Positions 36,078-43,652 of a stretch of 64,000 nucleotides of DNA are shown here, one piece after another (the first letter of the stretch is position 1; each line of letters starts with the position of its first letter). The stretch covers positions 4,373,753-4,437,752 of the forward strand of contig NZ_CP139781.1 of the NCBI RefSeq assembly GCF_019679435.2, given 5' to 3'. The translations under genes were made by a program, and so were the position numbers. This DNA comes from Actomonas aquatica (GTDB lineage: Bacteria; Verrucomicrobiota; Verrucomicrobiia; Opitutales; Opitutaceae). The notes under the pieces are model-generated. The model searched no databases. It was not told the DNA's origin and worked only from the letters and a program-made list of their open reading frames with translations.

Positions 36078-37353
36078 CGGGGCGGTCGCGCGCGTGGTGC
36101 GAGGGCATGCGTTGGGTTGGCTGGTGGCGGCGAACGCGGTCGGCCTGTGGCTGGCGGCGCTGCTGTTGTGGCCGACGCTGGGGGATGTGATCGCGCCGCT
36201 GAGTTATGGGCGGTGGATGCCGGTGCACATGAACTGGCAGCTCTACGGCTGGTGTGCGCTGCCGCTGGTGGGGCTGTTGTTCCGCTGGATACTCGTCGCG
36301 GAGCATCCCGGCGTGGTGCGGCACGTGCATGTCGCCCTGTGCGCGTGGTCGCTGGCGTTGGGGTTGGGCGGCGTGTCGTGGTTGGGCGGCACGGTGAGCG
36401 GGAAACTGTTTTTGGACTGGCATGGCTGGGCGCGACCGGTGTTGGCGCTGGCGATGTTGGTCTTGTGGACCGTGCTGGCGGCGCACCTCTGGTGGGGCTG
36501 GCGGAGCGAGGCGGGGTGGCAACGCTGGGCGAAGTTGGCGGTGCTGGGCGGACTCGTGGCCGTGCCGCCGCTCATGTGGTGGGTGGCGGGGCGTGACGTG
36601 TATCCGGCGGTGAATCGGGACAGCGGCGGCGCGACCGGCGCGGCGCTGCTGGGGTCGACCCTCGGCATCGTGGGCATCTTCGGCTTCATGCCACGCCTGC
36701 TGGGCGTCTCACAACGCGCTGCGAGCAAACAGGATGGGAGCACTTGTCACGTATTACGTGACAAGTGGTGGCGGGGGGGCGAGGGGTGGTTTTGGGGGGC
36801 GTATGGGGTTTCGATCGGGGCGTGGCTGGCGATCGAGCGGGGGGATTCGAGTCATCACGACGTCGAGCAGATCGTGGGGCTGGGGGTATTGTTGGCGTGG
36901 ATACCCTTGTTGATCTGGTGGTGGCGGCGGCAGGCGTGGTGCGCAGGCGCACGGCCGTGGATTCTGGCGGCGCTGGCGTGGTGGGCGCTGCTGGTGTTGA
37001 CCGGCTGGCTGACCTTTTTGCCGGAACTTTCGGAGCGGTTGAAGTTCACCAACGGGCTGGTGGCGCATGCGCATCTGGCGATGGCGGGGCTGGTGACGAG
37101 TGTGAATGCCGCGATTTTGAATCAACTGGATCCGGCGCGACCGCTGCGGCGGGGCTTCGGGCTATGGCAGGGCGGTGCGGCCGTGATGGTGGTGGTGTTG
37201 CTGGTGATGGGCTGGTTTGAGCGCGATCACGCGGCGGCCTTTTTCTACGGTGACGCCTGGTGGGTGGACGCCGGCTACGGGGTGAGGTTGGCGGCGGGGG
37301 TGGCGATGGCCCTTGCCTCAGTGCAATTGCTCAGAGAGACCACCCGGCGATGA
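36055..37353 (+). CDS. CcoN-like haem protein with atypical copper-site residues
   Basis: 432 residues and about 11-12 transmembrane helices. Similarity to cbb3 oxidase subunit I is clearest at LKFTNGLVAHAHLAMAGLV (His 338, His 340, the helix-X haem ligands) and VHMNWQLYGW (His 58, helix II). HHDVEQIVGLGVLLAWIP (267-268) may correspond to the helix-VI copper His. The paired helix-VII histidines of CuB (normally GPHH) are not visible; that stretch reads WLTFLPEL. Residues 225-240 are a hydrophilic insert encoded by a perfect palindrome. The ATG lies within an AAATCCCA repeat, so a nearby downstream GTG is possible. The stop overlaps the next start (ATGA). Confidence 0.7.
   Translation: MVKIPNPNGAVARVVRGHALGWLVAANAVGLWLAALLLWPTLGDVIAPLSYGRWMPVHMNWQLYGWCALPLVGLLFRWILVAEHPGVVRHVHVALCAWSLALGLGGVSWLGGTVSGKLFLDWHGWARPVLALAMLVLWTVLAAHLWWGWRSEAGWQRWAKLAVLGGLVAVPPLMWWVAGRDVYPAVNRDSGGATGAALLGSTLGIVGIFGFMPRLLGVSQRAASKQDGSTCHVLRDKWWRGGEGWFWGAYGVSIGAWLAIERGDSSHHDVEQIVGLGVLLAWIPLLIWWWRRQAWCAGARPWILAALAWWALLVLTGWLTFLPELSERLKFTNGLVAHAHLAMAGLVTSVNAAILNQLDPARPLRRGFGLWQGGAAVMVVVLLVMGWFERDHAAAFFYGDAWWVDAGYGVRLAAGVAMALASVQLLRETTRR
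36741..36767. repeat. Perfect 27-base palindrome inside coding sequence
   Basis: CACTTGTCACGTA and TACGTGACAAGTG are exact 13-base complements around one central T. The element lies in frame in the CcoN-like gene and encodes part of a hydrophilic loop (STCHVLRDK). Confidence 0.9.
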
Positions 37354-37775
37354 TGACTTCCGCTCAAACCCTGCAACGTGCCCGGGTGCTCGCCGTGTTG
37401 GCGGGCGCGATGGATTTTGGCACGGGTCTCGGGATGGTGTTTCTGCCGAGCTTCACGTTGAAGCTGATGATGGTGCCGGTGCCGGAGGGCGACGGGCTGC
37501 TGTATGCGCGCTTCGTGGGGGCGTTTGTGGGTGCGGTGGGGTTCTCGTATTTGTGGGCGCTGCTGAGCGGGGTGGGAGCGGAGCGCGGGCGGGCGTTGCG
37601 GGCGGTGTTGCGCTTTACGATTCCGTTCCGGGTGGCGGCCGGGTCGTTTTGTCTGGCGGCGGTGATCGGTGGGGCGTTGGCGCCGATGTGGCTGAGCGTG
37701 ACCTTGGCGGACTACGGGCTGGTGGCGTTGCAGACCTGGTTGCTGCGCGGTAGCTGGGAGGAGGGCGCGGTATGA
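37350..37775 (+). CDS. Small membrane protein of the oxidase-like operon
   Basis: 141 residues from MMTSAQTL (or the adjacent ATG three bases on). It has about four hydrophobic helices: RVLAVLAGAMDFGTGLGMVF, ARFVGAFVGAVGFSYLWALLSGV, FRVAAGSFCLAAVIGGALAP and VTLADYGLVALQTWLL. No known motif is present. It overlaps the CcoN-like gene and the fusion gene by ATGA at each end, so its product is probably needed in step with both. An assembly or small structural subunit (a CcoQ-like position, but larger) is possible. Confidence 0.7.
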   Translation: MMTSAQTLQRARVLAVLAGAMDFGTGLGMVFLPSFTLKLMMVPVPEGDGLLYARFVGAFVGAVGFSYLWALLSGVGAERGRALRAVLRFTIPFRVAAGSFCLAAVIGGALAPMWLSVTLADYGLVALQTWLLRGSWEEGAV

Positions 37776-39334
37776 AGTATGTGGCACAAGTGCGGCCCGG
37801 TCCGAAGTCGGGCGTGACGGAGTTTACGCCGGAGAAGTCGGCCCTGATCGCGGCGGGGGCGGTGATCGCGGCGACGTATTTCTATTTCCTGATCTATGCG
37901 GAGTTCGCGTTGTTGGAGTTGGCCAAACCGGTGGTGGGCGACGAAGCGTGGCGTTTGCGCGGGCTGATGTTTGCGCTGGGGGCGGGTGGCTTGATCGGCA
38001 GCATTTGGGCGGCGAAGCGTTTTAATGTGCTGAGTCTGCAGGCGCGGTTGAGCTGGTCGTTGCGCGGCTGTGCGGTGGGCGCGGCGCTGGCGCTGGGGAG
38101 TCAGAACTGGGCGCTGTTGCTCGTCTCGGCGTTGGTGAGTGGCGGAGCGCTGGGGGCGCTGACAGTGAACCTGGCGACGAGTCTGCGACCGGTGATCGGG
38201 ACGAGTAAACTCGGCTGGGTGATCGGCTGGGGCACGGGCCTGGCTTACCTGCTGTGCAACGTGCCGTGGGTGTTTGAAGCGAGTCCGCGGTTGCAGACGA
38301 TCATGGCGGCGGTGGTGGCGGCTTCGGCTTCGGTGTTTTCCCCGTTTTTGGCGCCACAGGAACCGTCGGTGTCACCGGAACGTGAATACGCGCCCAGCGG
38401 TTTGCTGCGTTGGGTGGGCGTGCTGCTGATGCTGGTGTGGCTGGATTCGGCGGCGTTTTTTGTGATTCAGCACGAAGCCGGTTTGAAGGAGCAGACCTGG
38501 GTGGGAGCGGCTCAGCTGTGGGGCAATGGCGTGGTGCATCTGGGGCTGGCTTTGCTGGCCGGGCGCTTGCTGGACCGCGGCGTGCGGGTGGCGTTGCCGG
38601 TGGTGGCGTTTGCGCTGCTGGCGGCGGGGTGTCTGCTGTTGGGCGATGGCGGCAGCGGACTGGCGGCGTGGTTTTATGCGGCGGGGGTGTCGCTGTATTC
38701 GGTGGTGCTGGTATATTATCCGGCGCGCGGTGGCCGGGCGTGGCAGGCGGCGGTGGTGTATGGTCTGGCCGGCTGGGTGGGATCGGCACTGGGCATCGGT
38801 ATGGCGCAGGATTTGGCGCGGGTGCCGGGGGCGTTTCTGGTGGTCGCCGGGGTGGTGATCGCGGTGATGGTGGGCTGGCGGTGGAAGGCGCTGCGCGCGG
38901 CGGCGATGGTGGCGGTGATTGTGGTGGGGATGGGCGTGGTGGGGGCGGAGGTGCGGGCGGAGGTGATCGGGGATAAAGAGAAAGAAGTGGCGGTGGCGTT
39001 GGGGCGGGAGGTGTATATCGCGGAGGGGTGCATTCATTGTCATTCGCAGTATTTGCGGCCGAGTGTGCCGGCGGAGCGGGCGGAGGCGGCGGGGCTCACG
39101 GTGGAACCGGGCGAGCCGCCGTTGTTTGGGAATCGGCGGCAGGGGCCGGACCTGATGGCGATCGGGCGCCGGCTGCCGAGTGCGGACTGGCACCGGGAGC
39201 ATTTGCGGGATCCGCGCAAGGTGCGTCCGGGCTCGCGTATGCCGGCTTATGCCTACTTGTTTGCGGAAGGTGATGAACGTGGCCCTGCGTTGGTCGCTTA
39301 TCTGATGAGCCTGGGCAGCCCTGTTACCCCATGA
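37772..39334 (+). CDS. MFS-like membrane domain fused to CcoO-type cytochrome c
   Basis: 520 residues. Residues about 20-375 form twelve hydrophobic helices in an MFS-like arrangement (AEFALLELAKPVVGDE, ALGAGGLIGSIWAAKR). A thirteenth helix (about 375-395) leads to a periplasmic cytochrome c domain. This has GCIHCHSQYLRP (Cys 420, Cys 423, His 424), the haem site and RP tail typical of CcoO/FixO, then QGPDLMAIGRRLP and GSRMPAYAYL (axial Met 490). CcoO normally has one anchor helix, so the fusion is odd. The join (residues 399-405, GDKEKEV) is encoded by an 18-base spacer-type repeat. Overlaps neighbours by ATGA on both sides. Confidence 0.8.
   Translation: MKYVAQVRPGPKSGVTEFTPEKSALIAAGAVIAATYFYFLIYAEFALLELAKPVVGDEAWRLRGLMFALGAGGLIGSIWAAKRFNVLSLQARLSWSLRGCAVGAALALGSQNWALLLVSALVSGGALGALTVNLATSLRPVIGTSKLGWVIGWGTGLAYLLCNVPWVFEASPRLQTIMAAVVAASASVFSPFLAPQEPSVSPEREYAPSGLLRWVGVLLMLVWLDSAAFFVIQHEAGLKEQTWVGAAQLWGNGVVHLGLALLAGRLLDRGVRVALPVVAFALLAAGCLLLGDGGSGLAAWFYAAGVSLYSVVLVYYPARGGRAWQAAVVYGLAGWVGSALGIGMAQDLARVPGAFLVVAGVVIAVMVGWRWKALRAAAMVAVIVVGMGVVGAEVRAEVIGDKEKEVAVALGREVYIAEGCIHCHSQYLRPSVPAERAEAAGLTVEPGEPPLFGNRRQGPDLMAIGRRLPSADWHREHLRDPRKVRPGSRMPAYAYLFAEGDERGPALVAYLMSLGSPVTP
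38968..38985 (+). repeat. Coding copy of the AAAGAGAAAGA spacer repeat
   Basis: CGGGGATAAAGAGAAAGA is identical to 42841-42858 in a gene-free spacer. Here it encodes the linker between the membrane part and the cytochrome c domain. Confidence 0.7.
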
Positions 39335-39999
39335 AAATTTTGGTCGTCGAAGATGAGCGCAAGGTGGGTCAGTTCGTGGCTCAGGCGCTGAGCGAGCAGT
39401 CCTACACGAGTCGGTTGGTGGGCACGGCGGCGGCGGCGCGGGATGCGTTGGCGGACTCGCCGTATGACGCGGTGGTGCTCGATCTGGGACTGCCGGATGG
39501 TGATGGGCTGGAGCTGTTGCGGGAGTGGCGGATGAGTGGGTTCAACGAGCCGGTGTTGATCCTGAGTGCGCGGGATGCGGTGAGTGATCGGATTCAGGGG
39601 CTCAATCTGGGGGCGGACGATTACCTGCCGAAACCGTTCAGTGTGGATGAGCTGGTGGCGCGGGTGCGGTCGTTGTTGCGGCGGCATAGCAGTGCGCCGC
39701 GGGCGACGGTGCTGGAGCGCAATGGGGTGCGGATGGATTTGCTGGGGCGCAACGTGACCCTGGAAGGGGCGGCGGTGGAATTCACCAATCGCGAGTATGC
39801 TTTGCTGGAGCTGTTCATGCAGAACGCGGGTCGGGTGCTCACGCGCACGCTCATCGCGGAGAAGGTGTGGGAGGCGTCCTACGACATGGAGACCAATTTG
39901 ATCGACGTGTATGTGCGGCGGCTGCGGCGGAAGCTGGAGCCGGACGGGAGCGCGCCGCGTTTCAAGACGGTGCGCGGGTCGGGGTATCAGATGTTATGA
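39331..39999 (+). CDS. OmpR/CusR-type response regulator
   Basis: 222 residues. The receiver domain has VVEDERKVG, phospho-acceptor Asp 51 in VVLDLGLPDGDG and Lys in YLPKPFS. The winged-helix DNA-binding domain includes LEGAAVEFTNREYALLELFMQNAGRVLTR and ETNLIDVYVRRLRRKLE. It most resembles the heavy-metal or QseB-like branch. It overlaps the fusion gene before it and the kinase gene after it by ATGA, so it is made together with the redox proteins and probably controls its own operon. The inducing signal is unknown. Confidence 0.93.
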   Translation: MKILVVEDERKVGQFVAQALSEQSYTSRLVGTAAAARDALADSPYDAVVLDLGLPDGDGLELLREWRMSGFNEPVLILSARDAVSDRIQGLNLGADDYLPKPFSVDELVARVRSLLRRHSSAPRATVLERNGVRMDLLGRNVTLEGAAVEFTNREYALLELFMQNAGRVLTRTLIAEKVWEASYDMETNLIDVYVRRLRRKLEPDGSAPRFKTVRGSGYQML

Positions 40000-41384
40000 T
40001 ACGCACCTTCACCTTTCGCACGACGCTATGGTTTGCGGGCTTGGTGACGGGCATCCTCGTGGCGGTGCTGGCGGTGGGCGGCTGGTTGCTGAACCGGCAG
40101 ATGATTGCGGGGTTGGAGTTGTTGCACGAAGTGGAGGCGGAGGAGCTGGGCGAGCTCTTGGGCAGTGATGGCGCGCTGAGTGCGGCGGAGATTCAGGATC
40201 GCATCGCGCATGATGCGGACAGCGATGCCGAATTGTTTTTCATCCAAGTGCGGGGGCGCGACGGGGTGGTGCGGTTTCGTTCCGACAATTTGGAGGAGGC
40301 CGTGCTGCCGGATTGGTCGCAGCGCGGAGTGCACTGGACGTATCAATTGCCGGGGGTGGGGCCGGTGCGGGTGACCAGTATGACGGAAGGCCCGTGGCAC
40401 CTGCAGCTCGCGAGTCGCCTGGAGCCCAATCGGCGGGTGTTGAACGACTATTTGCGAGTGGCGGGATTGTTGGTGTTGGGCGGTGCGTTGGTGTCGGTCG
40501 GCTTGGGCTGGGGATTCACGCGGGTGACGCTGGCGCCGATCCGTTCGATCGAACGCACGGCGCGACGGATCGGGGCGGACAACTTGAGCGAACGCATTCC
40601 GGTGCCGGCGGGGCGGGACGAGTTGGCGGCGCTGTCGCGGTTGTTGAACGAAACCTTTGCGCGCATCGAGGCGGCGTTTGGGCAGGTGCGGCGGTTTACG
40701 GCGGATGCCTCGCACGAGCTGAAGACGCCGTTGGCGTTGATCAAGTTGAACGCGGAGAAGCTGCGACCGCATCTGGCCGACGACGAGGAAGGCGAGGCGA
40801 CGCTGAACAACGTGCTCGAGGAGATCGAGCGGCTGCATCAGATCATCGAGCACCTGTTGTTTCTATCGAAGGCGGAGAGCGGCGTGTTGCGGCTCGAATA
40901 CGAAGCGCTGCGCATGCCGGATTGGCTGAGGGATTGGGAGGAGGACGCCGGCGTTTTGGCGGAGGATGTCGGCGTGCGTTTTGAGTTGGTGGAGGAGGGG
41001 GCGGCGACGGTGCGCGGGGTGCCGAGTTTGTTGCGGCAGTTGCTGTTTAATCTGCTGAGCAACGCGTTGAAATTTAGCGAGGCGGGTGGCCGGGTGACGC
41101 TGCGGGTGCAGGTGCGCGGGGGACGTTGCTGGTGGTCGCTGGAAGATGAGGGGCCGGGTCTCCCGGAGGATCAACTGGCGCGCGTATTTGATCGTTTTGC
41201 GCGGTATGTGCCGAGTGCCGGCAACGGGCGCGCGGACAGTGACGTAGAGGCGAAACCTGGTCACGGTCTCGGGCTGGCGATCTGCAAGAGCATCGTCGAG
41301 CTGCACGGTGGGGTGATCCGCGCGGAGAACCGGCGGGAGCGCAAGGGGCTGCGCGTGGTGGTGGAGCTGCCGGTGGTGGGGTGA
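39996..41384 (+). CDS. HAMP sensor histidine kinase, partner of the OmpR-type regulator
   Basis: 462 residues from MIRTFTFR, overlapping the regulator by ATGA. Two transmembrane helices (about 12-34 and 149-172) flank a periplasmic sensor of about 115 residues. A HAMP domain (LAPIRSIERTARRIGADNLSERI) follows. His about 240 lies in ADASHELKTPLALI. The ATPase domain has LLFNLLSNALKFS, LEDEGPGLPEDQ and GHGLGLAICKSIVELHGG. The layout is that of CusS-like kinases. It probably monitors an envelope or redox state tied to the operon; no metal-binding motif stands out in the sensor. Confidence 0.92.
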   Translation: MIRTFTFRTTLWFAGLVTGILVAVLAVGGWLLNRQMIAGLELLHEVEAEELGELLGSDGALSAAEIQDRIAHDADSDAELFFIQVRGRDGVVRFRSDNLEEAVLPDWSQRGVHWTYQLPGVGPVRVTSMTEGPWHLQLASRLEPNRRVLNDYLRVAGLLVLGGALVSVGLGWGFTRVTLAPIRSIERTARRIGADNLSERIPVPAGRDELAALSRLLNETFARIEAAFGQVRRFTADASHELKTPLALIKLNAEKLRPHLADDEEGEATLNNVLEEIERLHQIIEHLLFLSKAESGVLRLEYEALRMPDWLRDWEEDAGVLAEDVGVRFELVEEGAATVRGVPSLLRQLLFNLLSNALKFSEAGGRVTLRVQVRGGRCWWSLEDEGPGLPEDQLARVFDRFARYVPSAGNGRADSDVEAKPGHGLGLAICKSIVELHGGVIRAENRRERKGLRVVVELPVVG

Positions 41385-41418
41385 GCCGGGCAGTGCGAGG
41401 GGAGGGAGTGGCGGGGAG

Positions 41419-41448
41419 CCACTCGCTCACGCTCGTAGCCACGGGGGC
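41419..41448 (+). repeat. REP-like palindromic repeat, family C, copy 1
   Basis: CCACTCGCTCACGCTC is followed by GTAGCCACGGGGG. It recurs at 53045-53074 with one mismatch. A GAGTGGC/GCCACTC hairpin abuts it on the left, and AGCCAC pairs with GTGGCT on the right. It lies between convergent genes. Confidence 0.65.
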
Positions 41449-41469
41449 GGCCGGGCGGAGTGGCTGTGC

Positions 41470-41973
41470 TTACTTCGCGAAGAGCTGGTCGAGCTCGTCG
41501 TCGGGATCGAGGAAGCGGATGGCGGCGATGGTGCCGTCGGCGTTGAAGTCGAAGACGGTGAGTTTGCCCTTCTGCTCGGGGTAGCGATCGAGGAGGTGTT
41601 CGTCGTCACCGAGGAGGATGCGGTGGGGATACTTTTTCATCTTGGGCAGGGCGAACATGCGGCCGATGCCGGGCATGCCGTAGATGTTGGCGAGGAAGAC
41701 GGCGTCGTGTTTCTCGAGCCAGGTGGCGCCCTGCTTTTCGAAGTAGCGGTTGGCGTCTTTGCCGGTGCCCATGACGAAGCTGACGATGAGGTGGCGCGTG
41801 TCGCCGCCGGGGGCGACGGTCACGTCCTTCTCGTGCTGGTCTTTGACGGCGATGGTTTCGAACTTGTCGCCGACCTCATAGGTGTCGGTCGGGGTGTCGG
41901 CGGCGCCGAGGGCGGCGGCGAACAGGGGCAGGAAAACGAGGGTAAGCAGATTGCGAGCGACGTGGGTAATCAT
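41470..41973 (-). CDS. Exported thioredoxin-fold protein lacking redox cysteines
   Basis: 167 residues from MITHVARN, giving a signal peptide (LLTLVFLPLFAAALGA); an ATG 39 bases upstream extends it without benefit. The mature part follows the redoxin/YtfJ pattern: YEVGDKFETIAVKDQHEKDV, HLIVSFVMG, AVFLANIYGMPG and KLTVFDFNADGTIAAIRFL. No cysteine occurs in the mature chain, so a thiol redox role is unlikely. It runs toward the end of the oxidase-like operon and follows the IPP isomerase gene by 48 bases on the same strand. Confidence 0.65.
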   Translation of the reverse strand: MITHVARNLLTLVFLPLFAAALGAADTPTDTYEVGDKFETIAVKDQHEKDVTVAPGGDTRHLIVSFVMGTGKDANRYFEKQGATWLEKHDAVFLANIYGMPGIGRMFALPKMKKYPHRILLGDDEHLLDRYPEQKGKLTVFDFNADGTIAAIRFLDPDDELDQLFAK

Positions 41974-42021
41974 GGGAGGAGATGCAAACGAAGTTGCGGG
42001 TAAGAAGCGCAAGGTGGCGTT

Positions 42022-42612
42022 TCAGGCAAGCTGGGGGGACGAAGTCAGTTCCAGCAAGCGGTCGCTGTTTTGGGCGATGAGATCGGCCGCCTCCCAGCGC
42101 GACCACGGCGAATAGTCGGCAAACTCACCGAGGTGAGGCAGTTGCGTGTCGATACAGGCGTCGGCGAAGAGGTGCCAGTCGACCCAGCGGGTGGCGGCGA
42201 CTTCGGCGGGGTTGGGCGCGACGGGACCGGCGTAGCGACCGATGAAGACCGGGCAGATCTCGTTTTCCCAGAGCTCGGCCCATTGGGCGCGGTAGCGGAA
42301 ATGGGGCAGGGCGAGAGTGAGCTCGATGCGGGCGGTGATGCCGAGCTCGTAGGCGAGGCGGCGATGGGCGGCGGCCTCGAAGGACTCGCCGGGCAGCGGG
42401 TGACCGCAACAGGCGTTGGACCAGACGCCGGGCCAGGTGGGCTTGTGCAGGGCGCGTTGTTGGAAGAGGGCGCGGCCTTGGTCGTCGAAGAGGAAGACGG
42501 AAAAGGCGAGGTGCAGGGGCGTGTGGGCGTGATGCACGGTGGCCTTGGGCGCGGTGCCGATGGGCTGGCCGGCGTCATCGACGAGAATGACCTGTTCGGG
42601 AAGGGGATTCAC
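42022..42612 (-). CDS. idi: Isopentenyl-diphosphate delta-isomerase, type 1
   Basis: 196 residues of the Nudix fold. The enzyme converts IPP to DMAPP, supplying the allylic starter for polyprenyl synthesis. Diagnostic segments are TPLHLAFSVFLFDDQG, WPGVWSNACCGHPLPGE (catalytic Cys in CCGHP), AAHRRLAYELGI and WAELWENEICPVF. Length fits bacterial Idi (about 180-200). It is 8 kb from the polyprenyl synthetase gene. Whether the two are coregulated cannot be seen. Confidence 0.9.
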   Translation of the reverse strand: MNPLPEQVILVDDAGQPIGTAPKATVHHAHTPLHLAFSVFLFDDQGRALFQQRALHKPTWPGVWSNACCGHPLPGESFEAAAHRRLAYELGITARIELTLALPHFRYRAQWAELWENEICPVFIGRYAGPVAPNPAEVAATRWVDWHLFADACIDTQLPHLGEFADYSPWSRWEAADLIAQNSDRLLELTSSPQLA

Positions 42613-42883
42613 GCGGCGCAGCCTAGGCGGCGTGCGTGAACTTGGGGTGAATGGCGGATGAATTTTTGTTCATGCGCTGCCGGGATGCGGGATGCGGGAT
42701 GCGGGGTGGCGGGGTGGCGGAGAGGCAGGGAGGTTTTAACGCAAAGTCGCAAAGACCGCAAAGCAGGGCGGGACGAGGTGGAATTGGGGGCCACGGATCA
42801 CGCGGAAAGACACGGATGGGGGGGCGTCGGCGGTCCCAGGCGGGGATAAAGAGAAAGATAAAGAGAAAGAGGAAAGATTGAGG
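42613..42883. repeat. Spacer made of several different short repeats
   Basis: 271 gene-free bases. In order: three GGGATGC units (42682-42702), GGGGTGGC units, CGCAAAG repeats (42740-42763), a CACGGATCACGCGGAAAGA-type segment repeating CACGGAT (42790-42820), and an AAAGAGAAAGATAAAG tract (42841-42876). Simple open frames through it encode only repeat peptides. No promoter or RNA is apparent. Confidence 0.8.
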
Positions 42884-43612
42884 TTAGAGTCCTAGGTCGA
42901 ATTGGGCGCCGGGGGATTGGCCGCGGGGGGTGAGGCAGGCGGGGTCGTCGCGGGCGGGGGAGTTGACGTAGGGGTCGAGGGCGGTGGCGCTCATGCGGTC
43001 GGCGTCAAAGGGGCGCAGGAGCGTGGCGGCGGCGTTGTCGTCGAGTTGAGCGTCGAGCCAGGTGGCGGCGCTGGTTTCGTCGAGGAGGACCGGCATGCGA
43101 TCGTGGATGCGGTTGAGCAGCCGGTTCGGCACGGTGGTGAGCACGGTGCAACTTTCGATGACGGTGCCGTCGATGGGATCGGTCCAGCGGTCCCAGAGTC
43201 CGGCGAAGGCGAGCGGACCGCGGTCGGCACGGGCGAAGAGCCACGGCAGGCGCTCGCGGCCCTGTTTTTCCCATTCGTAAAACCCGCTGCAGGGCAGGAC
43301 GCAGCGTTGACGGTCGCGCCAGGCGGTGCGGAAGGACGGTTTTTGAGCGACGGTTTCGGCGCGGGCGTTGATCAGGGGGGCGGAAGGGGCGGATCCCTCG
43401 CGGGCCCAGTGGGGAATGAGGCCCCAACGCAGGGTGGTGGCTTCGGTGAGGTCGAGTCCGCCGGCGTTGGGCGCGCGGCGCAGCGCGGTGACGGGTGTGG
43501 CCGGGGCGATGTTGTAGCGGTCGCGGCCATCGGCCATCTGACCGAGCGGAATGCCGAGGCGTTTGGAAAGGTTGATGGCGTCGCCGAGCTTAAGGGTGAA
43601 GCGGGAGCACAT
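42884..43612 (-). CDS. yedK: SOS response-associated peptidase / abasic-site protein (YedK/HMCES)
   Basis: 242 residues. The N-terminus MCSRFTL exposes Cys 2 after Met removal, the residue that crosslinks to abasic sites in single-stranded DNA. Other family marks are YNIAPATPVTALR, LRWGLIPHWA, INARAETVAQKPSFR, CVLPCSGFYEWEK and HDRMPVLL (catalytic His). The protein shields abasic sites during replication. A LexA-type operator was looked for in the short upstream region and not seen. The radical SAM gene lies 40 bases upstream on the same strand. Confidence 0.92.
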   Translation of the reverse strand: MCSRFTLKLGDAINLSKRLGIPLGQMADGRDRYNIAPATPVTALRRAPNAGGLDLTEATTLRWGLIPHWAREGSAPSAPLINARAETVAQKPSFRTAWRDRQRCVLPCSGFYEWEKQGRERLPWLFARADRGPLAFAGLWDRWTDPIDGTVIESCTVLTTVPNRLLNRIHDRMPVLLDETSAATWLDAQLDDNAAATLLRPFDADRMSATALDPYVNSPARDDPACLTPRGQSPGAQFDLGL

Positions 43613-43652
43613 GAGGGCGAATGGTGAAAAATGAAGGGAGAGTGGTGAAATG

